From Agrypnia vestita (Eukaryota; Arthropoda; Insecta; Trichoptera; Phryganeidae): a stretch of 64,000 bases of DNA. The stretch spans positions 1 to 64,000 of the forward strand of contig JADDOH010008066.1 of assembly GCA_016648135.1 (NCBI GenBank), given 5' to 3'. Below are positions 1-11,299 of the stretch, piece by piece (position 1 is the first letter of the stretch; each line of letters begins with the position of its first letter). Below the pieces are notes generated by a model. That model was not told where the DNA came from, did not search any database, and saw only the letters and a list, made by a program, of their open reading frames with translations. A program made the translations under genes and the position numbers.

Positions 1-1130
1 AAATTTCCTTAAGTGACAAGTTTTTACTTCCTTTCTTTTAACTTGTGGCGTCTGCTTGTATGACGAAAAAACTTTGGATCGATTTTTAACCCTTTTCCCG
101 TGATCCAATCGAGCTGAAACTTTGCAAGCACATAGACTCGTGGCGACGATCAAGAAGATCTGTCATATTTCGTTAAAAAAAATAAATTATTATAGTACAA
201 TTTTGGATTTTTCAAATTTTTAATGGTTTTTTCATACAATTCAGTAAGTTGTACGGAGATTCCGACGCATATGTTAGACACGAAACCCGAAAATGAGAAA
301 GGGAGGGTTTTATTGGTTATTTTTTTGTATTTATCTCAAAAACAACTCCATGAGATTTTGCTGCCTTTGCTACATTTGCTTTTGTACCCTTCAATTGAAA
401 AAAAAATATTCGATATCTGCAGTCAACTAACCTTAGGGCACTTTCCTAAACATCGGTTAAATTGTTGTAACAGAATAATAGTTGCTTATTGTATTGAATG
501 AAATGAAAATATATAAATGCATCTGTATTTTCATACATGCATACACACTCGCAAATGCATATTATTTTACATCCATATACTCGTGCACATACTTGCGTAG
601 GTATATAAGAGCAACAATAAATAATTGTTTACGATACTTAATGATGGTATGCTATTCAGTAGATTACATTTGTAACTTAATATGATAGCAAGTAAAAATA
701 ATCTAATAAATGTATAATGTAAATAATAATAGACACATAATAATATTCTACCAATATTTTCTAATACTTTGTTTCGAGAAAAACCACAATTTTTTCTTCG
801 CATTTTTCATTTAGTAATTATAATATTTTTTTCTACCAATATTTACATAAATTTAAAATAACATATATTTTTATTTAAAGTATTTTGTTAAAACATTAAC
901 TATCAGAATCGCCCTGAAAGTCAACTAAATATGCAAGGAAATCTATAACTGAGCATTCTGGAGCTCGATGACCAGGGAAAACGCCCCCTGCAATCGTTAA
1001 TGCACGCGCGAGTCAAACACATTCATGGCAACGGACAGCCCATGTGCGCATGCGTTTAAAATGAATGGTGAACGTGGAGCAAGATTCCATTCAAGATGCA
1101 AGATGAAACATTTAAATATATATATATTAT
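1..1130. other. AT-rich non-coding DNA
   Basis: No gene seen. The first 180 bases are slightly less AT-rich and read like an interspersed repeat fragment, but I cannot name a family. A 92-residue open frame at 223-501 shows no recognisable domain, signal or compositional bias and is not supported. Confidence 0.4.
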
Positions 1131-1167
1131 TTATATTTTTCATTTATTTATGGAAGCGAGTCCCGTA

Positions 1168-1477
1168 ATATTTATTAAGAAATAAATAAATGAAATTAAG
1201 AGAAACACACAAATATCAAATAATAAAACTGAAAAATTACTCTCCTAATAAAAATGGAATAATATAAATAAGTGAATTAATAATTCAAAGAGAAACATAT
1301 AACTATCAAATATTGACGACTTATTAAGTGGCTGGGATAGTGATATTGGTATCACGTTGTCCGCGTAAGACAAAGGTCCGTGGTTCGAATCCAGGTTCCA
1401 GCATTTAATTTTTCAGTTTTATTATTTGATATTTGTGTGTTTCTCTTAATTCCATTTATTTATTTCTTAATAAATAT
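1168..1477. repeat. Inverted repeat, about 72-bp arms, enclosing a tRNA-like sequence
   Basis: The arms at 1168-1239 and 1406-1477 are near-perfect reverse complements. Both contain GAGAAACACACAAATATCAA or its complement. The right arm directly follows the tRNA-like sequence at 1331-1403. A third partial copy of the same motif lies at about 1290-1312. The simplest reading is that the 3' flank of a tRNA-derived repeat was duplicated in inverted orientation. Confidence 0.75.
1331..1403 (+). pseudogene. tRNA-like sequence (tRNA pseudogene or SINE head)
   Basis: The 73 bases fold as a tRNA. The acceptor arms GCTGGGA and TTCCAGC pair at 7 positions with one G-T. The D stem GTGA/TCAC has a GG-containing loop. 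The anticodon stem is TTGTC/GACAA with a 7-base loop. The T stem has one G-G mismatch and a TTCGAAT loop, and there is a discriminator A. The B box GGTTCGAATCC is intact. The anticodon would read CGT (Thr), but loop position 33 is G instead of the near-invariant T, and no T-run terminator follows. It sits inside an inverted repeat, so a functional tRNA gene is unlikely. Confidence 0.6.
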
Positions 1478-1556
1478 ATATATATGTTAGTATTAATTTC
1501 TTTGGGGGTAACCCGCTCAAAATCTGGTCCTCAGAAGGACCATTCGTCAACCGACG

Positions 1557-1586
1557 TTTCGCCTGAATTACAACAGGCATCTTCAG
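1557..1586 (-). ncRNA. Hammerhead-like core motif
   Basis: On the minus strand CTGAAGA is followed by T, the stem GCCTG/CAGGC around an 8-base loop, then GAAA directly after the stem. This is the order of the hammerhead core (CUGANGA, stem II, GAAA). One unpaired base separates CTGAAGA from the stem, unlike the textbook fold. After GAAA a short CGTC/GACG hairpin and a downstream GTC can be seen, but no convincing stem I. It lies in a repeat of about 1500-1860 whose flanks resemble no gene. Confidence 0.4.
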
Positions 1587-1859
1587 GTTGTCTTGTTAAT
1601 AAATTTCCGTCACGAGGGGCAGTGCAAGCACGTCCGTTCGTATCGGAAGCTTATTACCAAGTGAGGTCTGGTAAGTCAAAGTCTAAATTTGGGTACTATG
1701 GTCATTATTGGCCTTAATGATTTTTGGGAATTTTGTATTAAATATTGGGTGTTCCCGGCCGTTACTGGCCTTAATGGCGGTTGTTTGGCTCCTTGTGATG
1801 CGCTTTGTACTCGATGTTGCTTCTATTGTGTCGGTGGTTACATTTAATTGATTTATGTG

Positions 1860-2690
1860 CGCTAATATATTTTTATTTAAGGAGGATATCTAATATATAT
1901 ATAATATATATAATATCTCTCTATAATATATATATATTATATGTTACGACTCAGCCACAAAAAATATATAGTTCTCTCATTTTCACTAAAATTGGCTCTA
2001 AACAGAATGAGATGACCGTACCGAAAAGTGATGGCAAAAATACCATCATACCATACAAAGGTGCACGGTAAATTCATATAATATATGAATGAATTTATAT
2101 TATAAAAATAATGTTATTATCAACCGTTTTGTATTATTTTCGCATTGGTTTCCCTATTGCACACTGTATTGAGCTGGATATATAATTCGAATTGTTTAAA
2201 ATTACAAATGTACAATCTTATTTAGTTGTAAGAATTTTCCAGAAGCGTTTCGTGATAAAATAGAGAACAATTTTTAAATTAATAAAAAGAAATCACTTTG
2301 CATAAAACAACTACTTAATAAATTTTAAACATTTGGTGCCAATGGTTCCTTCATCAGGATACATCGTACACAAAAATTAAAATTCGATCAAATTTTTAGA
2401 AACTAGGAAATGTGTTAATAGCAAATAAAATATTATTAATAATAATATCCCTTTTGCAAATATTAAGCTTCTCAATTTGTTTTCCCTTTAGTTATGAATT
2501 AGTTATTCAACTCTCATATATTTATTTTTTATTTAATGTATATAATTATAATTATAATTTATAATTACGTTGTGGAACATTGGCCATTGACCATTGGCCC
2601 CGAAACATTTTGATAATTCAATAAGAAGTGCTTTTGTACAAAGTGTTTTATAATTAAGATAAATGATAGAAGTCTCACAAAGACGAAGCT
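1860..2690. other. Non-coding stretch with one hammerhead-like relic
   Basis: This is AT-rich DNA with TA runs near 1890-1940. At 2332-2357 on the minus strand CTGATGA is followed by A, GGAACC, ATT and GGCACC, then AAA. It looks like a decayed member of the hammerhead-like set in which the second stem strand and the G of GAAA are mutated. Nothing else is supported. Confidence 0.35.
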
Positions 2691-2980
2691 AGGGCATTCG
2701 AACCGGGTAGAACCGAAACCGAGTACTCGGGTACCCGCCATGCTTTTCATGGAACCGAAGACCGGGTAATTTTCGACGGGTATCCGGTTAATATCATGTA
2801 AATAATTTTTCCAATTATTTCAAATTAAATTCGGTACAGATTTTCATCGAAAATATTTCAGAGTGTGGGAAAGGGGTAAAAGAATAGGAAGGAAATGTAG
2901 CCTATGTTAGCCGCCGGGTCGTAAAGAATATGTTTCCAAATTTTGAGTCCGATCGGTCGAACATATACATATTTCTGTCA
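2690..2980 (-). repeat. Fragment of the 4.9-6.4 kb TIR-element family, plus a GGGTACCCG-rich repeat
   Basis: The right part, about 2830-2975 read on the minus strand, matches the tandem units at 5810-6240: shared words are CCGATCGGACTCAAAATTTG and the stretch before TTTTCRATG. The left part (2695-2790) carries ACCGGGT and GGGTACCCG motifs common in decayed insect DNA transposons. No coding sequence is visible. Confidence 0.5.
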
Positions 2981-3431
2981 ATTTAGGTATTTCCTTAAGA
3001 CTTTAGCAAAATAATCAAATACATTTAAATTTTTTCAATCCTAATAATCATTTACTGTTGACAAAGCATACAATTATTTGCTACATACACATCCGTAATA
3101 GCACAATATCGCGAATCCAATTTTTAATAGTCATGCAAAAAAAATCATTTAAAAGTTTATTAACACTTGACAACGACATCTAATAAAACAATTTCTATTT
3201 TACTCTGGAACAATGAGCTCCTCTATTGTGATAACAATAAAATTTTAATTTTAAAGCAAAAATGACAATTTTTTCAGTATTTCCACTTTAAGCTATTTTC
3301 TTCGTCTATTAATTTAAAGTGTTGCAATGAAAATACTGATAAAATAAAAACTGCTGGCCTTTTGTCGGCTATTTAATAAACTGGTTCTGTTTTTCCGCGC
3401 TGCTTCTGTATTTTTTATATACAAACTAATA

Positions 3432-4719
3432 TTAGGTCCTAACATATGAAATTGGCGTTTTGCCGTACTGGCAAATTTGATCTCAAATATCTTCTCTTTG
3501 GTTAGGAATTCCAAATCCAAATTTATACAGCTATTTACTCATGTATTTGTGTTTTGAAAATTATAATTCATTTGTTTTTTCCTCAATTGTTTTTGTCTTT
3601 GCGTCACTCAGTTTACAAAATGAAAAACTTGAAATATCGCGTTATTTACGAGTACGAGTTCCACCGTGGCACCAGTGCTGCAGAAACGGCTCGAAGGATT
3701 AATGATGTGTATGGCGACGGTGCCGCAAAAGAAAACACAGTGCGTTTTTGGTTCCAACGTTTTCGTTCTGGAAATTTCGACCTGCAGAACAAGCCCCGTG
3801 GACGGCCGGAGACCAAAGTTGATAATGAAGAATTGAAATGCTATTGTGGAAGAGGATCCATCGCAAACCACATCCGAGTTAGCTGCAGGCTACGGTGTTA
3901 GTGATAAAACTGTTTTAATCCACTTGAAGCAAATTGGTAAGGTGAAAAAGCTTGAAAGGTGGGTACCTCACGAATTGAGTGAAGCAAATCAACAAACGCG
4001 CGTTGACTGCTGCGTTGCATTACTCAACCGGCACAATAATGAAGGGATTTTAACTCGAATCATTACCTGTGATGAAAAGTGGATCCTGTACGATAATCGG
4101 AAGCGCTCATCGCAATGGCTGAACCCTGCCGAACCAGCCAAACCATGCCCCAAGCGAAAATTGACTCCAAAAAAGTTACTTGTGAGCGTTTGGTGGACTA
4201 GTGCTGGTGTCGTTCACTACAGCTTTCTTAAATCTGGCCAGACGATTACGGCAGATGTCTATTGTCAGCAACTGCAAACCATGATGGAAAAGCTAGCTGC
4301 TAAACAACCGAGGCTGGTTAATCGCTCTAGGCCACTGCTGCTTCATGATAACGCTAGACCACACACTGCACAACAGACGGCTACCAAATTAGAGGAGCTT
4401 CAATTGGAATGTCTAAGACATCCACCGTACTCTCCGGACCTTGCCCCAACAGATTACCATTTTTTTCGAAATTTGGATAACTTCTTGCAAAGGAAAAAAT
4501 TCAACTCCGATGGGGCAGTCCAAACCGCCTTCAAAGATTTTATTGATTCCCGTCCGAATGGTTTTTTTAGTAAAGGGATCGATGAACTACCTATGAGATG
4601 GCAAAAGTGCATAGATAGCAATGGTACATACTTTGATTAAATAAATATATTATAATAAAAAAAAAATCGGCTTTATGTTCCTCCCATACTAAACGTCAAT
4701 TTCATATGTAAGGACCTAA
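3432..4719 (+). mobile_element. Mariner transposon, near full length
   Basis: The 1288-bp element is bounded by TA target-site duplications at 3430-3431 and 4720-4721. The terminal inverted repeats begin TTAGGTCCT and match over about 28 bp with two mismatches (ATATGAAATTG is common to both). It carries one transposase gene on the plus strand with about 190 bp of 5' leader. Size, TA target and transposase motifs all fit the mariner family. It is the best-preserved transposon in the window, so probably one of the youngest. Confidence 0.95.
3620..4640 (+). pseudogene. Mariner transposase (DD34D), single-base frameshift
   Basis: This DDE transposase cuts and pastes the element in the nucleus. 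The reading starts at the ATG at 3620 (MKNLKYRVIYEYEF, an N-terminal helix-turn-helix region). It runs to ELK at 3838, then continues one frame over as AIVEEDPSQTT to the stop at 4640. A single extra T at 3839 accounts for the shift. Corrected length would be about 339 residues, normal for mariner. The WVPHEL linker motif (3961-3978) and YSPDLAP are present. All three catalytic aspartates are intact: TCDEKW at 4071-4073, LLHDNARPH at 4347-4349 and PTDYHFF at 4452-4454. The last two are 34 residues apart. Apart from the frameshift I see no stop codon, so inactivation looks recent, or the extra T could be an assembly error. Confidence 0.95.
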
Positions 4720-4937
4720 TATTATGACTCATTTCATTTTGATATTATAAACTGCAATGAAATGTTTAGTGCCAATTAATTTAAATCGATGCATTTTGTT
4801 TGTTATGTTGTTATTGATGTTAAACTGATGCATACTAGTAAAAGTTAAAGTTCATCGGTGGTGACATGTGCGTATCAAATTTCTGTATGTAAAATATTAT
4901 ATTTATGGAATTGTGATATTTCCTGTAATACATATTA

Positions 4938-6421
4938 CTAGCTGTTCGTACCCGGCGTTGCACGGGTTAAGGATTAAGTTGAAAATAAATTTGTGGGGGG
5001 AAACAAAGGATAGATTCGAACGGTAGGTTCAGATTTGCATCGAAAATATATCAGGGGGAGAAGAAGTGTTAAAAAAAGAGGGGGGGAATGTCGTCACCTA
5101 TGATACTCGCCGTGTCCTAAAGATACAGTACGACTTGTTTACGCGATGGAGAATCGAGACCTGTCTCGGAGGTACAAAACTTTCGTAAAGGAAAATACAA
5201 ATAAAGTAAATTTTGGAACAAACAACACATTCAAAATATGTGAATATGAATATAAATCCGTGGTAACTACACACACATACGCCTCCGCCTATTCATACAC
5301 ACTCACACTCACTACTCTTGAATGTGTTATTTTTACCAGCCCACCTTTCTGTTGCTACCTTGGTACCTAGTACCTACAAAGGGAAGACCGATAATTCTTA
5401 TGTGTGTAGTTTTCTGGGATATTCTGACGTGCACATACCTCTCTGGGCCAGAGAGGTCATACGTACGTGGCGGAATATACCAGAAAACTACACACAGAAG
5501 ATTCCGAACGGCCGTGAAAACCTGAGAACATTTTTAAAGAGCTGTGATTAAATTGCCTGTGTACTTTGTGCACAGAGAACGGTGATGCAACTATAATTGC
5601 AATAATAATAATTATATATAATAATTATACAAACCAAGAAATCTCTGAGGCGAGTGATCAAAGTATCATTTGTGTGCACGCACCATTAACGATAGTTGGT
5701 CGATTAGCCTCGCTAAGAAAATTAATGTTTATATATATGAAGATGTTTGTTATGTTTTATCTATTATATATAAATAAAAATGTAAATTTTCGCTGTAAAA
5801 GTGTAAATACAAATCTACACCGTTTGTCCGATTAAACTCAAATTTTGCATACTTATGCTTAAGGACAGGCGCGCAACATAGGTAACATTTCCCTCTCCCC
5901 TCTTACCCCTTCCCATCCCCCTGATATATTTTCAATGCAAATCTGTACCGTTCGACCGATCTGACTCAAAATTTGGAAACTTATTCTTTAGGATCCGGCG
6001 GGTTATATAGGTGGCATTTCCCCCCTCCCCTTCTCCGCATATATTTTCCATGCGAATCTGTACCGTTCGACCGATCGGACTCAAAATTTGCAAACTTATT
6101 CTTTAGGACCAGTCGGGTAATACAGGTGACATTTCCCAATCCCTCTCTTACCCATCTCCTTCCCCAGATATATTTTCTGTACAATTCTACACCGTTTTAC
6201 CGATTGAAACCAAATTTTGTTTACATATGACCGACGGAAAAAATAAGCCACATTTCTCATTTTTATTTATTTCTCAAATTTATTTATTTCTTTATATTGG
6301 AATATAATGGAAATATTGTTTTAGTAAGAGGCTTTCCAAAAAAATAGATACTTTGTATCCCCATAGAAATTTATTTTCAACTTAACCCTTAACCCGTGCA
6401 ACGCTGGGTACGAACAGCTAG
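4938..6421. mobile_element. TIR element with TA target duplication and internal repeats
   Basis: The ends are inverted copies starting CTAGCTGTTCGTACCC, matching over about 55 bp with two or three mismatches. They are flanked by TA at 4936-4937 and 6422-6423. The 1484-bp body has no convincing protein; open frames at 5146-5551 and 5973-6230 fall in repeat sequence and match nothing known to me. It looks non-autonomous. TA duplication suggests the Tc1/mariner or a similar superfamily, but the family is not identified. Confidence 0.75.
5810..6240 (+). repeat. Diverged tandem repeat, about 115-130 bp unit, four units
   Basis: Units begin near 5810, 5940, 6055 and 6183. Each starts with a word like AATCTGTACCGTTCGACCGA, continues with ACTCAAAATTTG and CTTATTCTTTAGGA, then a pyrimidine-rich tract and ATATATTTTC. 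The last unit is the most diverged. An inverted partial copy lies near 5030-5130, at the left end of the same element. Confidence 0.7.
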
Positions 6422-6423
6422 TA

Positions 6424-8565
6424 ATAATATAAGAGTATAAGGGTTCTAGAAACAAAACCGCCATTATACAATATGCGAATCTAATAAATATACATCTGAT
6501 GTTTTAATAGCCAGAGCGGAGATTTAAAAAATGGTATGATTTTTATGAAGTACCTACTTTTAAAATATGCTTTCAAGAGCAGTTATTAATTGTAAAACTA
6601 CCAGTCAGATAATCATTTTCAAAATCGTCACCCGCTATTTTCGTCGATTGTACAGCTGCGGTTTTGTTTCTATACCCCTCATATGTTAATTATGTTTTAT
6701 GTAAATTTATACTTAATTTTATAGTAAATTAAATTATATTAAATGTGTTGACAAATAGACTTGAGATAATATATTTCGTACAAACGTTTGTGTACAAAGG
6801 AAATTATTAAGGCTACAAAGACTACACGCAAAGGATAGAGGCGAAACATTATTTTGTGAACTTCAACGTTACGAAATTACATAATGAGTTCAATCGAAAT
6901 GACGGTTAAAATATTATTTTGTGTAAGCATTGTTCTAAATTAATCATATTACAAAGCTACTTTTAGTTTAATGTAGATATAACAATAAGGCTTGAGGGAT
7001 GCTCTCGGTCCAATATAATATTAATAAACATTCACCTAATAATAATGTCATTTTCACTACGTCACTTCACCACTTCAGTCCCGGTCCAATCACGCCCCGA
7101 TACAATATACCTACCTAATATCGATGAATACTTGGAGAGGGATCGAACTTTTTATTGCTTGCATTCATAGTGTGAATATCCTTTAGTTTCATCAGTCAAA
7201 TGAGGATATAGAGTATATGAATCGAAGTATCAAAACCTAACCATTTTTGTTTTTTTTTTTAGATTTGAATGTTCATACATTCTCAAAGCTCATTCCTACA
7301 TATTACATATTAGTAAAGTCAAGAATCAGTCTGAAGTTATTGCTTGTTAAAAATCAAGTTTAAGTTTCAAAAACGTACCTATATCCAAATTCACTAGAGT
7401 AAAATATGAATATTGTTTATTGAAAATTTCAAAAAACATTTAATAGTATTTTACACGCTTAAATTACTGAGAACTTTATTTCACTACACCCCTCATAATG
7501 CAATGAATATTTTTATTTCCTCGAACTTTAAAACCAACCTTAATCCAAATGCTTAATTTTTAAAAGCAACCAAAATCCATTTTCGTGTTTCAAAATGTAC
7601 TTAAATTTATTTCAACATTTAAAATGAACATTTAGAATGAACGAAATATACAAATTTCATTAACGTTGTATTATTTGAATATTTTATTTTTAATTACTTA
7701 TTTAATTACTTTTTATTTCATCTTATTTAAGTTATTAAAAAGATGTAAAAGAGTTTCATTGATTCGCCAGAAAATATTTTGGCGTTGGGTACTTGAATTT
7801 CATATTCAACTCCTCATATACTCACTTAGTCTTTTTCTATTTATCAAACTTTTATATCCCACGCTCTTATTTTGTATTTCTTTGTTTTTTTTATTATTTT
7901 ACGATTTTTATCTTCTTCTAAAGTAATAGTCATAACAACTAGTTCTTCAAAAGACGAACAAAAAACATTTTAAAAATTTATATTATTTTGATTTAATTTT
8001 GACTAAATTAAAACAGTTTTGATAAATAATTCGACGGTCCATACGTATAGTTGCACATTTTATCTTTTTTCTACCAATACATATAAACTACTCTTCTCCG
8101 CAATAAATAATTTAAAACAAATGTATATAGTTTTTTAGAGAAAAAACTGACGTAAATGTAGATAAATACGCACATTTTGTATGTAAAGCCAAGTTTCAAA
8201 CAGCTCTCCTGTAAAATTGCTTTTTTGTAGATGTCTAACTTTACGTCAAATAATAACTATGTCATCTTAAGTCTGACTTGAGATGCAAATCAGAGCGAAA
8301 TGCAGCATGATCTTAACTTGCACGCTAGTATAACTGTAGACGTTATGAGATTTTACTTGAGTAAGAGCGCGACGGGAGCGGCCAGAGAGCAGCTCGATAG
8401 TAAGGATCGACCCTAAGTTAATTCGTTTTAAAATTTTCACCGTATTCAATGGAAAAACAACGCATTCAGTGATGCGTTTAAAGCGTAATCATAATGATGA
8501 TACGTATATTTTAATCTAGAAATTAAACGACAAAAATAAACTTGCCGATTTTTAACTGTAATTTC
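6424..8565. other. AT-rich non-coding DNA
   Basis: No gene or named repeat is supported. A Phe/Leu-rich open frame at 7666-7926 is what AT-rich random sequence gives. GTTTCTA near 6450 and 6665 hints at a small inverted repeat, but I could not define an element. Confidence 0.4.
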
Positions 8566-8569
8566 GGAT

Positions 8570-8700
8570 ATTTTATACGCACCGTATGTATTACCGAGAA
8601 GCGAATCTCGACGTTTCGTTGGATACTTATCCAACGTCATTAGGAGGACGACCTTTACCCGCGGAGGTGGAAGTCGGACTGATTAAAGGTGCTGCTTTCT
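8570..8700 (-). ncRNA. Hammerhead-like motif, family B, copy 1
   Basis: On the minus strand CTAATGA (8643-8637, one change from CTGATGA) is followed by one base, the stem GTTGGAT/ATCCAAC and GAAA (8617-8614). After GAAA, the bases AC pair with GT around a CGAGA/TCTCG helix. The next base gives a GTA triplet at the position where a hammerhead would be cut. A second copy of the same repeat is at 35185-35340 and shares about 130 bp. Stem I is not evident. Confidence 0.4.
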
Positions 8701-8810
8701 AGGGCGTAAATTGTATGCACTTTGTTGTGGAGTATTTTTTGAAATACTAAAATATTTTCTGTAGATGTACTCTATAATAAATAAAAAGGTTTGGATATTA
8801 TAACTTTTGA

Positions 8811-9115
8811 AGTCGGGGGATTTTGGCAGATAGCACAGGTACAAAAAATGTGCAAGTAAAACGTAAAAAAAACCAACCTGATTTTTAAATATATACACTC
8901 ATATTAATGATTGCAATGTACTTCTGGCGGGACATTTATTCCACCAGATGCTTTGAAGCTCTGTAAATAATTAGGTCTTTTACGTTTTAGTAACAAATCT
9001 CAGGCCACTTTTTAACAATATCACCTGATACCTTATATTTTAACGTTTTACTCACGCACATTTTTGTGCCTGTATTACCTGTTATCTGTCAAAATCCCCC
9101 GAACTCAAATGTAAT
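8811..9115. mobile_element. MITE with TIRs containing TTTTGGCAGAT
   Basis: The ends are inverted copies of a GGGGGATTTTGGCAGATA word and share AAAACGTAAAA-type sequence further in (8811-8880 and 8990-9115). The spacer of about 110 bp holds a small CTGGCGGG/CCACCAG palindrome. No coding sequence. The same TIR pair frames 36471-37305. Confidence 0.65.
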
Positions 9116-9930
9116 AAAGTGTTTATCTACAGGAAATATTTCAGATTTGATACTATGACGTAAGTCTGGCGGTCGCTGACTCCTACTATACCTCTAAGTC
9201 TATAGTTTAGGTCACCATGACATGCGCAATTCACGTGTATTTCCAGCGAAAGTATAGCGCATTACTTTACTATTTTACTTAAGACACGAAAAGTTTTTAG
9301 TTTAATAGTAGTGGTTCATTCATTGTCTTAAAATATATGGTTTTATAGTAAACTAGCTTTATAGAACATTCCTGAATGTTTATAGATGCTTTTTGTGTGT
9401 TTGTATTATTGTGTTATTAAATAGGAGCAGTTTTATTCAATGATTCAACAAAATCATTTTGTTGATTTAAAATGATTGTTTTCCATCATTAAAACCTGCT
9501 TATCTTGTTTTGCGAGGTGCTTTCGCCAAATTTGCAGATTATTATATTATGCTGAGTTACATGATTGGCTGGAGAAAGACAGACAACCGACATACTCGGA
9601 GCGGCCTAGAGCAAATATTATAAACGGCGGCGATCTTTACGAGTGAGGGGAAGGACGACTAGGAAGAAGAATTTTCGAATTACTTGGTAAGATAATAATG
9701 AAATTAAAAAAAAAAGTTTTTGTACCTTAAACGCTTTTTTGGTTTAAAATTATCTTATAACATAATCAAAAATTACAAAAGATTTTGAGAAATTACATTG
9801 TACTAAATAAAAATGTGCGGAGACGTTTGTGCGTGTAATAAAATATGCAATTTTTTCGAAAAAATGTCGCAGAAGAGAATCACACGCCAAACCTAGCCGC
9901 TCCTCTCGTGAATTTTTTTTTTTTTTTTTA
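9116..9930. other. Non-coding DNA
   Basis: No gene seen. GC content rises near 9560-9660 without a readable frame. A run of T followed by A at 9909-9938 marks the end of the SINE that follows. Confidence 0.4.
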
Positions 9931-9934
9931 AAAA

Positions 9935-10105
9935 AAATAGAGATGCGAACATGGAATACGTGTCACATCAATATTCTTACTATTTTCAAACTAAGCTAAA
10001 CGCTTGTGCTATGAAAATAGGACTAACTTGCTAGTCTGGAGTGAGGTTCGAACCCGCGACCTTTGGATCACGAGGCGAGTGTCCTAACCACATTATAAAC
10101 ACATT
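9935..10105 (-). mobile_element. tRNA-derived SINE, copy 1
   Basis: Read on the minus strand, the head GTGGTTAGGACACTCGCC and CTCGTGATC is followed by a perfect B box, GGTTCGAACC. The body GTCCTATTTTCATAGCACAA then leads to an A/T tail at about 9935. Body and head words recur at 46020-46200, 55020-55150 and 63640-63840. It has no coding capacity; SINEs of this type are transcribed by RNA polymerase III and moved by LINE proteins. Confidence 0.75.
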
Positions 10106-10920
10106 TTTTTCAGAAAGTACAGATCGCATCGTGAATTATAAATACAACAATTTTTGGTGGAAGTAGCGCTCGCATCGTGAATTATAAACATAATAATTAT
10201 ATAACGAAGTGCTGATGACAAATAATGTCACCAAACATAAAAAGCGTATTTATATAAAATTAAGAAAAACCAAACTTATTAGAATTTTTATCGCACAAAA
10301 AATTAACCCCTGAAAAAGTATTAGTTTAATTAACTGTTTTTAGTTTATATTTAAAAATATTCTGATGTTACTTTCAGTGATTGCCATATTAAATTGTATT
10401 TAATTAATATTGAAATATGACATTATCCTATATAAGTAATAAATAATTATAACAAATATTCTCGTAAAGACAAAAACATAAATTTGAATGTAAAGCAGAG
10501 CATTTAAAACATTTCATGATTGGAAAACAGCTAATTTTGCACAATAAAAAATATTTTAAGCAGTACAGTAAAATATTTCCCGTTAAATTATTTCATCGCT
10601 CTTTTAAAAGACTTCTACAGGACAATGAATGCCATAAATTCGCAACATTAGGGAGGAACAGGAAATTAGAAGATCGCCAAATATTTCTATTGTTCAGAAT
10701 CTTTTATTATTTTCTCACCAACACAATAGAATGGGTAGCTCAGTGACAGAGTGCCCCTCGTGCGTTGGCTAGCCTCGTCTTTTTCTTCATCTTCGGAATC
10801 AATAAACTAGCGAAAAGTTCAGTATGTGTACTCGTATACTCATCCCCGTAAATCCAAAGTTCCGTGAATATTTGACGATACAGCTACGAGGAGTTTGCCG
10901 ATAATATAAAACCATTATTT
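10106..10920. other. Non-coding DNA with a short direct repeat and a tRNA-like A box
   Basis: CGCATCGTGAATTATAAA occurs twice (about 10125 and 10172). At 10733-10775 the sequence GGGTAGCTCAGTGACAGAG resembles a tRNA A box, but no B box follows, so no RNA gene is called. The open frame at 10516-10746 is not recognisable. Confidence 0.35.
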
Positions 10921-11299
10921 TTTTCCACCCTAACAAGTGAAGTATGGGAGGTGTCCTTTGATTGAAATGTGTAGGGGATATTAATGGGCGTGCGTGAATA
11001 TTTTTTCCCGTCCAGGCTTTAGGCACTTAACCTCTCAGTGAAGAAGTTTAGTAAGTGCCCGTCGAATTGTCAACTGTTGTGAAATTATAAGTATAATTTT
11101 ATCAGCCTTGCACAACAGAGACAGCGAAGAGGTTTTGTGTGGTCACCTCGCCGCGCCGCATACACAGTGTCAGCGACGTAGAGAGGATGACCGCTTTAGC
11201 ATTAAAATAATGCCAAATTGGGTGGCGAAAGTGTAGTACCGATATGGGAACAATTGCTTATAAAACGGCCCCAGAATGCGGTATGCTCTCTTCGCTGTT

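Noticed and set aside
1331..1403. A functional tRNA-Thr gene
   Set aside because: Position 33 is G, the T stem has a mismatch, no T-run terminator, and it lies in an inverted repeat.
7666..7926. 86-residue Phe/Leu-rich open frame resembling a membrane protein
   Set aside because: AT-rich random sequence yields Phe, Leu, Ile and Tyr codons; no start context, motif or conservation can be shown.
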